A DNA stretch of 64,000 nucleotides from Chryseobacterium daecheongense (GCF_003729955.1 NZ_RJTX01000004.1:496001-560000), one strand, 5' to 3'; positions 17,965 to 27,674 are shown, numbered from the stretch's first letter. Numbers and translations are program-made. The notes: generated by a model not told the origin, from the letters alone.

Positions 17965-19413
17965 ATGAGTAAATATACCGAAGACGATTTACGCGTCGAC
18001 TTAGAAAATAAAAAATATGAATTCGGTTGGGAAACCAAAATTGATTATGAAGATTTCCCGATTGGTTTAAATGAGGATATCATCCGTGCCATCTCTGCAA
18101 AAAAAGAGGAACCGGAATGGATGACAGAATGGCGTTTGGAGTCTTTCAGAATCTGGCAGAAAATGGAAGAACCAACCTGGGCTAATATTAAATACGAAAA
18201 GCCTGACTTTCAGGCTATCCGTTATTATGCAGCGCCCAAAGTAAAACCGGAATTGGCAAGTTTAGATGAGGTAGATCCTGAATTATTAAAAACTTTTGAA
18301 AAATTAGGGATCAATATCGAAGAGCAAAAAAGACTTTCAGGAGTTGCCGTGGATATTGTGATGGACTCTGTTTCTGTGAAAACAACCTTCCAGGATACAT
18401 TGGCAGAAAAAGGAATTATTTTCTGTTCCATTTCCGAGGCTATCAAAAATCACCCTGATCTGGTTAAAAAATATCTTGGAAAAGTAGTTCCGAGAGCAGA
18501 TAATTTTTATTCTGCATTAAATTCCGCAGTTTTCTCTGACGGAAGTTTCTGCTATATTCCAAAAGGAGTAAGATGTCCAATGGAGCTTTCAACGTACTTC
18601 CGTATTAATCAGGCGGGAACAGGACAGTTTGAAAGAACGCTTGTGATTGCTGATGAAGGAAGTTATGTTTCATATCTTGAGGGATGTACAGCACCGTCAA
18701 GAGATGAAAACCAGCTTCACGCTGCCGTTGTAGAGCTTATTGCAATGGATGATGCGGAAATTAAATATTCAACGGTTCAGAACTGGTATCCAGGGAATGA
18801 AGAAGGAAAAGGAGGAGTTTTCAACTTTGTAACGAAAAGAGGGCTTTGTGAGAGAAACGCAAAAATCTCCTGGACACAAGTAGAAACCGGTTCTGCTGTA
18901 ACATGGAAATATCCGTCTTGTATTTTGAAAGGTGATGGCTCAATCGGAGAGTTCTACTCTATCGCTGTTACCAATAATTACCAGTATGCGGATACAGGAA
19001 CCAAAATGATCCATATCGGAAAGAATACGAGATCTACCATTATTTCAAAAGGGATCTCCGCAGGAAAATCCAACAACTCATACAGAGGATTGGTAAAAGT
19101 GATGCCTTCTGCAAAAGGGGCCAGAAACTTCTCGCAATGTGATTCTTTATTGATGGGTAATGAATGTGGAGCACATACTTTCCCTTATATTGAAATTAAA
19201 GATCCTTCTGCACAGTTGGAGCACGAGGCTACGACTTCAAAAATCGGAGAAGACCAGATCTTCTACTGCAACCAGAGAGGAATTGACACAGAAAGAGCAA
19301 TCGCTTTGATTGTAAACGGTTTCAGCAAAGAAGTTTTGAATAAGCTTCCTATGGAATTTGCTATTGAAGCGCAGAAATTATTGGAAATCTCATTAGAAGG
19401 ATCTGTTGGATAA
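17965..19413 (+). CDS. sufB: Fe-S cluster assembly scaffold protein SufB
   Basis: A SufB of 482 residues, the core scaffold subunit of the SufBC2D complex on which clusters are built. Family hallmarks are [51 protein letters not shown], and [30 protein letters not shown] near the C-terminus, with conserved Cys and His residues used for cluster binding. It is followed by a GNAT gene whose likely ATG is 7 bp after the stop; sufC comes next. Confidence 0.97.
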   Translation: MSKYTEDDLRVDLENKKYEFGWETKIDYEDFPIGLNEDIIRAISAKKEEPEWMTEWRLESFRIWQKMEEPTWANIKYEKPDFQAIRYYAAPKVKPELASLDEVDPELLKTFEKLGINIEEQKRLSGVAVDIVMDSVSVKTTFQDTLAEKGIIFCSISEAIKNHPDLVKKYLGKVVPRADNFYSALNSAVFSDGSFCYIPKGVRCPMELSTYFRINQAGTGQFERTLVIADEGSYVSYLEGCTAPSRDENQLHAAVVELIAMDDAEIKYSTVQNWYPGNEEGKGGVFNFVTKRGLCERNAKISWTQVETGSAVTWKYPSCILKGDGSIGEFYSIAVTNNYQYADTGTKMIHIGKNTRSTIISKGISAGKSNNSYRGLVKVMPSAKGARNFSQCDSLLMGNECGAHTFPYIEIKDPSAQLEHEATTSKIGEDQIFYCNQRGIDTERAIALIVNGFSKEVLNKLPMEFAIEAQKLLEISLEGSVG

Positions 19414-19420
19414 GAACAAT

Positions 19421-19927
19421 ATGATAGCTACAGAAAGATTAATTTTAAGAAAGCCTGCCAAAGAAGATTTTGAAAGATTTTTTGCAATTAATCATGATCC
19501 CAAGACCAATATGCATAACCCAAACGGACCGATGAGTTTCGAAAAAGCAGAAGGTACATTTGCCAGAATGCTTGATCATTGGGAAAAGTATGATTTCGGA
19601 GGTTGGACTATTGTTGAAAAAAACAATCCCGAAAACATCATAGGTTTTGGTGGGCTGAGCTATAAATTGTACGGTGAAGAGGAAAAATTAAATTTGGGCT
19701 ATCGTTTCGCTCCCGAAGCGTGGGGAAAAGGGTATGCCACAGAATTTTCAAAGAAAACTATCGCTTTCGGGTTTAATGAGATCAACAAAGAAGAAATATT
19801 CGGAGTTGTTCGTCCGGACAATATTGCATCTGTGAAGGTTTTAGAAAAATCAGGGATGAGCCTGATCGGAAAGCTTGATGATGTTCCCGGACAACCGGAA
19901 AGTTTAATATATATCATTCAAAAATAA
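19421..19927 (+). CDS. GNAT family N-acetyltransferase (RimJ/RimL type) inside the suf operon
   Basis: A GCN5-related acetyltransferase of about 168 residues that would transfer an acetyl group from acetyl-CoA to an amine. Visible features are ATERLILRKPAKEDFERFFAI, GFGGLSYKLYG, YRFAPEAWGKGYATE (the acetyl-CoA-binding loop region) and GVVRPDNIASVKVLEKSGM. I chose the ATG at 19421; an upstream in-frame TTG at 19406 would overlap sufB. It sits between sufB and sufC with gaps of 7 and 18 bp, so it must be co-transcribed. A role in Fe-S assembly is not implied by the sequence. Confidence 0.88.
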   Translation: MIATERLILRKPAKEDFERFFAINHDPKTNMHNPNGPMSFEKAEGTFARMLDHWEKYDFGGWTIVEKNNPENIIGFGGLSYKLYGEEEKLNLGYRFAPEAWGKGYATEFSKKTIAFGFNEINKEEIFGVVRPDNIASVKVLEKSGMSLIGKLDDVPGQPESLIYIIQK

Positions 19928-19945
19928 TTGGTTTAAGCAAATAAA

Positions 19946-20689
19946 ATGTTAGAAATAAAAAACCTACACGCCAAAATTGAAGATGGCGCAGAAATTTTAA
20001 AAGGAATCAATCTTGAAATAAAGCCGGGAGAAGTTCACGCCATTATGGGACCGAACGGAGCTGGTAAATCTACTCTTTCTTCTGTAATTGCAGGTAAAGA
20101 AGATTATGAAATTACAGACGGAGAAATTATTTTCGAAGGGGAAAACATTAATGAAGATGCTCCAGAAGAGAGAGCTCATAAAGGGATCTTCCTTTCTTTC
20201 CAATATCCGGTAGAAATTCCTGGTGTTTCTGTAACTAACTTTATCAAAGCTGCTTTAAACGAAAACAGAAAAGCAAACGGATTGGAAGAAATGCCGGCTA
20301 AAGAAATGTTGGGAATGATCCGTGAAAAATCTGAAAAACTAGGAATCAAAAAAGATTTCCTTTCCAGGTCTTTAAATGAAGGATTTTCCGGCGGTGAGAA
20401 AAAAAGAAACGAGATCTTCCAGATGATGATGCTGAATCCTAAATTGGCTATTCTTGATGAAACAGATTCAGGATTAGACATTGATGCATTAAGAATTGTT
20501 GCAGATGGTGTAAACCATTTTAAAAATGAAGGAAATGCAGTTCTTTTGATTACCCACTATCAAAGATTGCTTAACTATATCCAACCGGACTTCGTTCACG
20601 TATTAGCAGACGGAAAAATCATCAAAACAGGTGATAAATCTCTTGCTTTAGAATTGGAAGCAAAAGGATACGACTGGCTTTTGAATTAA
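19946..20689 (+). CDS. sufC: Fe-S cluster assembly ATPase SufC
   Basis: A soluble ABC-type ATPase of 247 residues that powers the SufBCD scaffold. Walker A is GPNGAGKST, the signature is [15 protein letters not shown] and Walker B is [16 protein letters not shown]; the final helices match SufC. It lies between the GNAT gene and sufD. Confidence 0.97.
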   Translation: MLEIKNLHAKIEDGAEILKGINLEIKPGEVHAIMGPNGAGKSTLSSVIAGKEDYEITDGEIIFEGENINEDAPEERAHKGIFLSFQYPVEIPGVSVTNFIKAALNENRKANGLEEMPAKEMLGMIREKSEKLGIKKDFLSRSLNEGFSGGEKKRNEIFQMMMLNPKLAILDETDSGLDIDALRIVADGVNHFKNEGNAVLLITHYQRLLNYIQPDFVHVLADGKIIKTGDKSLALELEAKGYDWLLN

Positions 20690-20761
20690 TCAGAACCAGA
20701 GAAAAACGGGAAACTGTTCCCCATTGAAACAATATTATTTTAAATATATAAATAAGGTGTG

Positions 20762-22087
20762 ATGGCCGAAATATCAATAATGGCTTTATACGAACAAATT
20801 ACAGACAACCACGATCAATTTCTGGAGAGCCTTCGTCACAGATTTTTGGATGAAGACAGAAAAGCTGCTCTTCAAAAATTTGAAAACATTGGTTTTCCGA
20901 CAAAAAAAGACGAAGAATATAAATATACCAACCTAAGGGAGATTACCGAGAAAGAGTATAACTTTTTCCCGAAAGAAAGTCATAACATCACTAAAGAACA
21001 GCTGGACCAGCTTCATTTGGGTGAGGAAAATTTCGACTGGATCACTTTCGTGAATGGTAAGCTCCATAAAGAGTTGTCAAAGATCTCCATTGAAAATGTG
21101 GAGTTTCTTTCATTCAACTATGCTTTGAATGATGAAAAACATAAAGAGGTTTTTGATACCTATTTCAATACAATAGCTTCTAAGGATTCTGCTTTCACGA
21201 ACTTAAATCTTGCTTACTGCAAATATGGTTTCTTTTTGAAAGTTCCTAAGAATGTGGTGATTGAAAGACCAATCCACGTTTTTTATCTTTCACAAAACCA
21301 GGAAGAAAACACATTCTACAATACAAGAAACCTACTGATCGTAGAAGAAGGAGCAAAAGTAGAAGTGATTGAAAGTCATCATAATTTTGATGATACTTAT
21401 GTATTGACGAATTCCGTAACGGAGATTTTCACCTATCCAAATGCAAAAGCAGACTGGCATAAACTTCAGAATGACAATGATACTTCTTACCTGATCGATA
21501 ATACTTTTGCAAAACAGGAAAAAGACAGTTTAACTACTGTAAATACATTCTCTTTTGGAGGTAAACTGGTAAGAAATAACCTGGATTTCATTCACAACGG
21601 GCAAAATATCAATTCATTTATGAATGGTATCACGATCATTGGTAAAGATCAGTTGGTAGATCACCACACTGCTGTTCATCATAATCAGCCTAACTGTGAA
21701 AGCTACCAAAACTATAAAGGAATCTTCAAAGACAAAGCTCATGGAGTATTCAACGGAAAGGTTTTCGTAGATAAAATTGCTCAGAAAACAAATGCTTACC
21801 AGCAAAATAATAACGTTTTACTAAGTGAAGGTGCTACGATTGATACTAAACCTCAATTAGAGATCTTTGCAGACGATGTAAAATGTTCTCACGGCTGTAC
21901 CGTAGGGCAATTGAATGAAGATGCCTTATTCTACTTAAGAGCAAGAGGAATCTCTAAAAAAGAAGCTCAGGCTTTATTGTTATATGCATTTGCTAATGAT
22001 GCGATGCAAAACATTGATATTGAACCTTTAAAAGAAAAAATATCTAAATTATTAGCTGAAAAGCTTGAGGTAGATATTGAATTTTAA
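20762..22087 (+). CDS. sufD: Fe-S cluster assembly protein SufD
   Basis: A SufD of about 440 residues, the structural partner of SufB in the scaffold. The C-terminal half carries the family pattern DVKCSHGCTVGQLNEDALFYLRARGISKKEAQALLLYAF. The N-terminal start is uncertain: GTG 20759, ATG 20762, or ATG 20780 (MALYEQITDNHDQF), the last matching the usual Bacteroidota start best. A 69-bp gap separates it from sufC. The sufS and sufE genes that often follow are not in this locus; a terminator closes the operon. Confidence 0.96.
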   Translation: MAEISIMALYEQITDNHDQFLESLRHRFLDEDRKAALQKFENIGFPTKKDEEYKYTNLREITEKEYNFFPKESHNITKEQLDQLHLGEENFDWITFVNGKLHKELSKISIENVEFLSFNYALNDEKHKEVFDTYFNTIASKDSAFTNLNLAYCKYGFFLKVPKNVVIERPIHVFYLSQNQEENTFYNTRNLLIVEEGAKVEVIESHHNFDDTYVLTNSVTEIFTYPNAKADWHKLQNDNDTSYLIDNTFAKQEKDSLTTVNTFSFGGKLVRNNLDFIHNGQNINSFMNGITIIGKDQLVDHHTAVHHNQPNCESYQNYKGIFKDKAHGVFNGKVFVDKIAQKTNAYQQNNNVLLSEGATIDTKPQLEIFADDVKCSHGCTVGQLNEDALFYLRARGISKKEAQALLLYAFANDAMQNIDIEPLKEKISKLLAEKLEVDIEF

Positions 22088-22104
22088 TAAATAATTGATC
22101 CATA

Positions 22105-22138
22105 AAAAAGCACTTCTTTTGAAGTGCTTTTTATTTTT
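22105..22138 (+). terminator. Terminator of the suf operon
   Basis: Perfect 12-bp stem aaaaagcacttc / gaagtgcttttt with a tttt loop and further T downstream, 17 bp after sufD. The A-rich left arm could also serve the convergent gene at 22157. Confidence 0.9.
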
Positions 22139-22156
22139 TGATATTATTATAGAATA

Positions 22157-23080
22157 TTATTTCTTCAACCAGGATTGATTATCTTTTTTATCAGAACGTT
22201 TTACCCCGTTATCAATATTGTAGGCAAATCCTACCCCTAAAGTTTGTTTTAACTGTGTTTTCTTGATCTGGTTATGATCATACAACAGGTCTAAAGTAAC
22301 ATTCGAAGAAATATACTTATTGATTTTCATATTCAGCACGGCTCCATAAGCAAGCACCAGTCTTTCAGGGTGGTCCAAATAGTTTGAAAATACAGAACCG
22401 GTATTCAGTAAAGTGATATTCTCCATGATCTGCAATTTATAAATAGCTGTTCCCAGGAATCCGAATTGGAATAATGATGAATCTCCATCATTCTTTAAAC
22501 CATAAGTTCCTGCATGTTGCAAATCTTTATCCAGCACAAATGTCCATCTTGCATTGGCAGGACGTAAGGTCATCGTAAAGTTGTCATTAGGGCGATATGT
22601 AACGCCTGCCCCAACATTTACGTATCCCGGAGCCATAAAGTTAGACAGTTTAGCCGCCTCAGGATTATTTCCGTCTTCATATCCCGGTGCGAACTGAGTT
22701 TGCAAACTTGCTCCCATTGAATAATACCAGCTTTTAGCAAATTCTCTTCCGTAATTGGTAGAAAGGTTAATCACATCCTGAGTCTTTCTTGTTCCTACTC
22801 CTTTTGTATTGTTTTGCCCATATCCAAGAACAATAATGTTTTCCCAAAGATCCTTCCCTTTTTCATACGTAAGGTTATAGTTAACGCCGGCAAGCCATCC
22901 TACATTGTTGGCTCCGCCTCCCACCCAATTGGAGAAGGCTGCCTGATTCAGCATTAATGTATTTTGCCCTTGAATAGACCATGCTTTTGTAGTATCTACA
23001 ACTGCCGCATCCGTTTTTGTTTCCTGTGCAGTTACACTCATTCCCAACGAAATAGAAACGATGAATAAAAGTTTTTTCAT
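22157..23080 (-). CDS. DUF3078 outer-membrane-like protein
   Basis: A 307-residue Bacteroidota-specific protein of the DUF3078 family, probably an outer membrane beta barrel. The signal peptide ends at SVTAQ. Typical stretches are WSIQGQNTLMLNQAAFSNWVGGGANNVGW and FTMTLRPANARWTFV; alternating hydrophobic strands run to the C-terminus. Function unknown. On the minus strand TATTTTTG (23106 down to 23099) is a possible -7 element. Confidence 0.85.
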   Translation of the reverse strand: MKKLLFIVSISLGMSVTAQETKTDAAVVDTTKAWSIQGQNTLMLNQAAFSNWVGGGANNVGWLAGVNYNLTYEKGKDLWENIIVLGYGQNNTKGVGTRKTQDVINLSTNYGREFAKSWYYSMGASLQTQFAPGYEDGNNPEAAKLSNFMAPGYVNVGAGVTYRPNDNFTMTLRPANARWTFVLDKDLQHAGTYGLKNDGDSSLFQFGFLGTAIYKLQIMENITLLNTGSVFSNYLDHPERLVLAYGAVLNMKINKYISSNVTLDLLYDHNQIKKTQLKQTLGVGFAYNIDNGVKRSDKKDNQSWLKK

Positions 23081-23334
23081 ATCTAAAGATTTTCAGTGCA
23101 AAAATAAAAATATAATTTTTTTTCTCACACAATTCACTATGGAATGAATACTTTAACCAAGCAGATTCTCAAAAAAGATCTCATTAAAAGCAAATTAAAT
23201 GACAAAATATTTTACTTTAAAATTAAAAGTTGCTTAAAATCATAACCTTTTGTCTTAAAACCAACCAAATGATACGAAACATCGCCAATTTTTCCGAAAT
23301 TTATCATTGGCTTTTCATTTGACATGAATATCCT

Positions 23335-24102
23335 ATGCTGAAAAATGTAATATCAAAAAGAGCTGTCATCAACCCATTGCTAATGCTTGCTGCAATGTGG
23401 TTCGGTTACTTTTTACAAATGCACGGCTTTTTCGATAGCTGCTTCGGAGCCATTATTCCTTTATTGCCGGAAGGTTTATTAGGAGTAATTACGTCTCCTC
23501 TACTTCACGGAAATATAGATCATATCATAAGTAATTCTATACCTATTGCCGTATTGATGTTTCTTTTATATCAATTCTATCCCTTGGTCGCCAATAAGGT
23601 TTTCATTATCGGATGGTTAGCAACAGGGCTACTAGTATGGCTTCTACCTCCTATTGACATTCTTACAGGTGAATATTTGTATACCTGCACTATTGGAGCA
23701 AGTGGTGTCGTTTATGTTCTCGCTTTTTTCCTTTTTTTCAGCGGAATTTTCAAATGGAATATGAAGCTTCTCACGATTTCTCTGCTTGTAGTTTTATACT
23801 ACGGAAGTTTGGTTTGGGGAATGTTTCCGGAAGAATTGTTCTATAATCTGAGTGAGCCCAGCAAAATTTCGTGGCAGGCCCATCTTTCCGGTGCTGTCGT
23901 GGGAAGTATTATTGCCTTCGTTTTTAAAAATGTGGGGGAAAGAAAGAAAAAATATATTTGGGAATTTCCTAATTATTACAGCGAAAAAGATGATAAACTT
24001 TGGCAGGAATACAAAGAAAAACACCCCGAAGACTTCCTGGAACTCCCCTATAAAAAAAGAGATGAAATCTGGGATCATTTAGAAGAGCTTAGGAAAAGGT
24101 AG
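23335..24102 (+). CDS. Rhomboid family intramembrane serine protease
   Basis: A 255-residue polytopic protein with six predicted helices. The catalytic Ser lies in TIGASGVVYVLAFF (about 23692-23733, GASG motif) and the catalytic His in SWQAHLSGAVVGS (about 23870-23900). An earlier LLHGNIDHIISN supplies the conserved His-Asn type segment in helix 2. The last 50 residues are charged and cytoplasmic. It should cleave membrane proteins within the bilayer; the substrate is unknown. It is followed 34 bp later by dprA. Confidence 0.92.
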   Translation: MLKNVISKRAVINPLLMLAAMWFGYFLQMHGFFDSCFGAIIPLLPEGLLGVITSPLLHGNIDHIISNSIPIAVLMFLLYQFYPLVANKVFIIGWLATGLLVWLLPPIDILTGEYLYTCTIGASGVVYVLAFFLFFSGIFKWNMKLLTISLLVVLYYGSLVWGMFPEELFYNLSEPSKISWQAHLSGAVVGSIIAFVFKNVGERKKKYIWEFPNYYSEKDDKLWQEYKEKHPEDFLELPYKKRDEIWDHLEELRKR

Positions 24103-24114
24103 AAGTAATTTCAC

Positions 24115-24122
24115 TACTTTTG
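24115..24122 (+). promoter_or_regulatory. Candidate -7 element before dprA
   Basis: TACTTTTG fits TAnnTTTG and lies 14 bp before the dprA ATG. No clear -33 element; read-through from the rhomboid gene is equally possible. Confidence 0.4.
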
Positions 24123-24136
24123 AGAAAACAACACAA

Positions 24137-25246
24137 ATGATCTCAGAAGAACATCTTTATGCAATCGCTTTACGCGAATGTAACTTAATTGGTGATATCA
24201 ACTTCTTTAAATTAATCAAAACCTTCGGAAGCGCAAAAGAGGCTTGGGAAAAAGCTAAAAAAGAGTATAGCAAAACTGAAGGAATAGGCCGAAAAGTCGT
24301 TTCTGATATCGGCAATCCGGAATATCTGAAGTTTGCAGAAAAAGAGCTTGAATTCTGTGAAAAGAATAACATCCGCATTCAACTAAGACATTACAATGAA
24401 CTCCCTAACCTATTGAATGAATGTGATGATGCTCCTGCTATTCTATATCAAAAAGGCAATTTCAGCAATTCCGTAAAAACAATAAGCATTGTAGGAACAA
24501 GAAATATTACTTCCTATGGTAAACAATTCATAGCATCCTTTTTTAAAGAATCGAGGAATTGCGACTATATTTCTGTAAGCGGACTGGCATTAGGTGTGGA
24601 TAAAGAAGTGCATGAACAATCTATCCATTATCATATTCCCACAGTTGCTGTTTTAGCACATGGTTTTCATACATTGTATCCTTCGAAACATAAAAAATTG
24701 TCTGAAAAGATATTGGAAGAAGGTGGTGCCTTGCTTACAGAATTCAATACATCCCGGAAACCGGATAGGGAAAATTTTATACAACGAAACAGAATTATTG
24801 CAGGAATTTCTCCTGCTACCATTGTGGTGGAAACCGGATTCGGAGGAGGCTCCATAAGCACAGCCACTTTTGCCAATAATTACAACAGGGATGTTTTTGC
24901 CCTCCCGGGAAAAATTACGGATGCTTACAGCCAAGGCTGTAATAAACTGATTTTTCAGAACAAGGCAACGGCAATTTCAACTGTAAAAGAGCTTATTGAA
25001 ACCCTCGGTTTTAATCAGCCAAGAGAGAAAATGGAAGAATTATTTCCAACTGCAGAAACAACCATACAATTAACTGAAAATCAGAAAATAATACATCAAG
25101 CCATCACAGATAATCCTAAAATTTCTTTAGATGATTTATCCGGAAAAATAGACCTTGCTTCTCACAAAATTTTACCTATAATTTTAGAATTAGAGCTTTT
25201 GGGGAAAGTGAAATCATTTTCCGGGAGGCAATTTATAGCAATTTGA
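24137..25246 (+). CDS. dprA: DNA-processing protein DprA
   Basis: A 369-residue DprA/Smf protein that loads RecA on incoming single-stranded DNA during natural transformation. A helix-hairpin-helix-like N-terminus is followed by the Rossmann-like core: ISIVGTRNITSYGK, VSGLALGVDKEVHE, PTVAVLAHGFHTLYPSKHKKL, RNRIIAGISPATIVVETGFGGGSISTA and NRDVFALPGKITDAYSQGCNKLI. The C-terminal winged helix (residues about 305-369) is present. The other competence-linked gene in the window is comM at 46588. Confidence 0.96.
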   Translation: MISEEHLYAIALRECNLIGDINFFKLIKTFGSAKEAWEKAKKEYSKTEGIGRKVVSDIGNPEYLKFAEKELEFCEKNNIRIQLRHYNELPNLLNECDDAPAILYQKGNFSNSVKTISIVGTRNITSYGKQFIASFFKESRNCDYISVSGLALGVDKEVHEQSIHYHIPTVAVLAHGFHTLYPSKHKKLSEKILEEGGALLTEFNTSRKPDRENFIQRNRIIAGISPATIVVETGFGGGSISTATFANNYNRDVFALPGKITDAYSQGCNKLIFQNKATAISTVKELIETLGFNQPREKMEELFPTAETTIQLTENQKIIHQAITDNPKISLDDLSGKIDLASHKILPIILELELLGKVKSFSGRQFIAI

Positions 25247-25380
25247 AATTTAACTATTTCTTAATATTGCATTATTTCACAGATAACATTTAATTTTTAA
25301 CAACGTTTAACCCTTAATTATCAATTTAACAATATTAAGTAATTATATTATTAAATTTTCAACAATTCGTTTTTAAGGTG

Positions 25381-25410
25381 TTGTGAATCTTGAAAAAAAA
25401 ATTAAATTTG
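25381..25410 (+). promoter_or_regulatory. Promoter of gdhA
   Basis: TTG at 25381-25383 and TAAATTTG at 25403-25410 are 19 bp apart, in the Bacteroidota -33/-7 form. The ATG is 26 bp downstream. The region before it (25247-25380) is very AT-rich with no gene. Confidence 0.65.
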
Positions 25411-25436
25411 TTGGCAATAATATTCAACCTTAATAT

Positions 25437-26795
25437 ATGGAACAATATAATATTGAGCAGAAAATTCAGGAGTTTATTGCAAAGATTGAAGCAAAAAATC
25501 CTAACGAACCGGAATTTTTACAAGCCGTAAAAGAAGTTGCTGTAACTGTAATTCCGTTCATTGCTACCAAAAAAGAATATAACGGAATGAAGCTTCTTGA
25601 AAGAATGGCTGAAGCGGAAAGAATCATTATATTCAGAGTTCCATGGGTTGATGACAAAGGAGAAATCCAGGTAAACAGAGGTTTCAGAATTCAAATGAAC
25701 TCTGCTATCGGACCTTATAAAGGCGGTATCCGTTTCCATCCTACCGTAAACTTATCTGTCCTTAAATTCTTAGCTTTCGAGCAGGTATTTAAAAACTCTT
25801 TAACTACTCTTCCAATGGGTGGTGGTAAAGGAGGTTCTGACTTTGATCCGCAAGGTAAATCTGATATGGAAGTAATGCGTTTCTGCCAGGCTTTCATGAC
25901 AGAATTATGCAAGCATATTGGTCCTGAAACTGACGTTCCTGCGGGAGACATCGGTGTAGGAGCAAGAGAGATCGGATATTTATTCGGACAATACAAGAAG
26001 ATCAGAAACGAGTTCACCGGAGTTCTTACAGGAAAAGGACTTGCTTACGGAGGTTCATTGATCCGTCCTGAAGCTACAGGATATGGTGTGGTTTACTTCG
26101 CTGAGCAAATGCTTAAAACGATCGGACAAGACTTTAAAGATAAAGTGGTGACTGTTTCAGGTTTTGGAAACGTAGCTTGGGGAGTGATCAAAAAAGTATC
26201 TGAATTGGGTGGAAAAGTAGTAACAATTTCCGGTCCGGACGGATACATCTATGATAAAGACGGTATCGATGGAGAAAAAATCGATTATTTATTAGAGCTT
26301 AGATCTTCTGGTAACAACAGAGCTGAAGATTATGCTAAAAAATACCCTTCTGCTGAATTCCATGCTGGAAAACGTCCTTGGGAAGTGAAGTGTGATGTGG
26401 CTATCCCTTCTGCAACTCAAAACGAATTGGATCTGGAAGATGCTAAAAAATTAGTTGAAAACGGATGTGTTTGTGTAACTGAAGCTGCCAACATGCCTTC
26501 AACATTAGATGCCATCAACTACTTCTTAGACAGCAAAGTATTATTCTCTCCAGGGAAAGCTTCTAACGCTGGTGGTGTTGCTACTTCAGGATTAGAAATG
26601 ACTCAAAACTCAATCCGTCTGAACTGGACTTCTGAAGAAGTAGATGCAAGATTGAAAGAGATCATGATCGGGATTCACAAAGCTTGCAGAGACTACGGAA
26701 AAGAAGAAAACGGCTATGTAAACTACGTAAAAGGTGCCAACATCGCCGGTTTCGTGAAAGTTGCAGAAGCAATGTTAGCTCAGGGAGTTGTATAA
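25437..26795 (+). CDS. gdhA: NADP-specific glutamate dehydrogenase
   Basis: A hexameric-type glutamate dehydrogenase of 452 residues that joins ammonium to 2-oxoglutarate. The active-site segment LTTLPMGGGKGGSDFDPQGKSD (catalytic Lys region), the N-terminal RGFRIQMNSAIGPYKGGIRFHP, and the dinucleotide fold VTVSGFGNVAWG are all visible. Length and motifs fit the NADP-dependent small GDH class; cofactor preference is from family resemblance. It is a single-gene unit with its own promoter and terminator. Confidence 0.96.
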   Translation: MEQYNIEQKIQEFIAKIEAKNPNEPEFLQAVKEVAVTVIPFIATKKEYNGMKLLERMAEAERIIIFRVPWVDDKGEIQVNRGFRIQMNSAIGPYKGGIRFHPTVNLSVLKFLAFEQVFKNSLTTLPMGGGKGGSDFDPQGKSDMEVMRFCQAFMTELCKHIGPETDVPAGDIGVGAREIGYLFGQYKKIRNEFTGVLTGKGLAYGGSLIRPEATGYGVVYFAEQMLKTIGQDFKDKVVTVSGFGNVAWGVIKKVSELGGKVVTISGPDGYIYDKDGIDGEKIDYLLELRSSGNNRAEDYAKKYPSAEFHAGKRPWEVKCDVAIPSATQNELDLEDAKKLVENGCVCVTEAANMPSTLDAINYFLDSKVLFSPGKASNAGGVATSGLEMTQNSIRLNWTSEEVDARLKEIMIGIHKACRDYGKEENGYVNYVKGANIAGFVKVAEAMLAQGVV

Positions 26796-26802
26796 AACAT
26801 AT

Positions 26803-26833
26803 AAAGGTTGGGTAAATTCCCGACCTTTTTTCT
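26803..26833 (+). terminator. Terminator of gdhA
   Basis: Stem aaaggttggg / cccgaccttt with one G-T pair and a short loop, followed by T. It lies 8 bp after the stop. Confidence 0.85.
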
Positions 26834-26881
26834 TATAGCCTGTTCCCGGGAAAATGGGAAAAAAGTAAAAAGTGAAAGGAG

Positions 26882-26910
26882 AAAGCATTGAATAATTCAA
26901 TGCTTTTTTT
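26882..26910 (+). terminator. Second hairpin with T run, just upstream of the DUF1801 gene
   Basis: Perfect 11-bp stem aaagcattgaa / ttcaatgcttt, loop taa, followed by a T run. It looks like an intrinsic terminator but ends 12 bp before the ATG at 26922, so it may back up the gdhA terminator or act in the leader of the next gene. Confidence 0.65.
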
Positions 26911-26921
26911 ATTTTTATGAC

Positions 26922-27287
26922 ATGGAAAATTCTTTTCAAAACATTAATGAATACCTGCTGTTATTTCCGGAAGAAGTTCAGGAAAAGCTGGAAGAATTAC
27001 GAAAGGCCATCCTTTCCCAAACTCCCGGTATAGAAGAATATATTGGTTACCAAATGCCTGCTTTTAAATATAAAGGTAAGCCTTTAGTGTATTTTTCCGG
27101 GTATAAGAAACACATTGGTTTTTATCCCGGAGCAGAAGGAATTAAAAATTTTGAAAATGATTTTAAAGCGCTGAAATATAAATTTTCAAAAGGAGCTGTT
27201 CAGTTTCCTATCCAGGAAGAGCTTCCTACAACATTGATTAAAAAAATCGTCAGTTTCAGAATAAAGGAAATTAATAAAAAATCCTGA
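26922..27287 (+). CDS. DUF1801 protein (YdhG-like)
   Basis: A 121-residue protein of the DUF1801/YdhG-YobT family, a small cytoplasmic alpha/beta fold related to frataxin-like iron chaperones by structure, though the role is not established. Typical features are EYIGYQMPAFKYKGKPLVYFSGYKKHIGFYPG and FSKGAVQFPIQEELP. It is a single gene, close behind a hairpin at 26882. Confidence 0.88.
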   Translation: MENSFQNINEYLLLFPEEVQEKLEELRKAILSQTPGIEEYIGYQMPAFKYKGKPLVYFSGYKKHIGFYPGAEGIKNFENDFKALKYKFSKGAVQFPIQEELPTTLIKKIVSFRIKEINKKS

Positions 27288-27303
27288 AATAAATATTTCA
27301 GGA
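27275..27303 (-). terminator. Terminator for the minus-strand gene at 27330
   Basis: On the minus strand a 9-bp stem (tcctgaaat / atttcagga) is followed by a run of six T. It lies 27 bp past the stop of that gene and overlaps the last codons of the convergent DUF1801 gene. Confidence 0.8.
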
Positions 27304-27329
27304 CCCTCATTTCTACTTTGAAATTTCTA

Positions 27330-27674
27330 CTACTTCGACTTTTTCTTCTTAGATTTCTTTTCTTCTTTAGTAGCCTCTGAAGGTTTGGTGGCTTCAAGGC
27401 TTGTATCTGTACTTGCACTTACTGTAGCATCAGTAGCGGCAGCTGTAGCAGCCGAAGCATCTACTGTTGCGGTAGCAGTTGTATTTTGATTCTGGGCGCC
27501 AGTATTGGTGTTTGAAGTAGTGCTCCAATCTGTTTTTGCCTGTGTCGTTTGCTGTGTTTGAGTAGTCTGGTTATTGGTGTTTTCTGCCGGTTTTTGTGGC
27601 GTTGTGGTTTGTTGCGCCGATACAGCAATTACTCCGACTAATGAGAATGCCGCTGTTAAAACTAACTTTTTCAT
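27330..27674 (-). CDS. Low-complexity secreted protein (Thr/Gln/Ala-rich, Lys tail)
   Basis: A 114-residue protein with a clear signal peptide (cleavage likely after SAQ), then a Gln/Thr/Asn-rich segment, an Ala/Thr/Ser-rich segment and a very basic tail (EEKKSKKKKSK). No globular domain is evident. Similar small disordered exported proteins occur in flavobacteria without known function. A signal peptide, a matched terminator and good separation from neighbours support a real gene. Confidence 0.65.
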   Translation of the reverse strand: MKKLVLTAAFSLVGVIAVSAQQTTTPQKPAENTNNQTTQTQQTTQAKTDWSTTSNTNTGAQNQNTTATATVDASAATAAATDATVSASTDTSLEATKPSEATKEEKKSKKKKSK

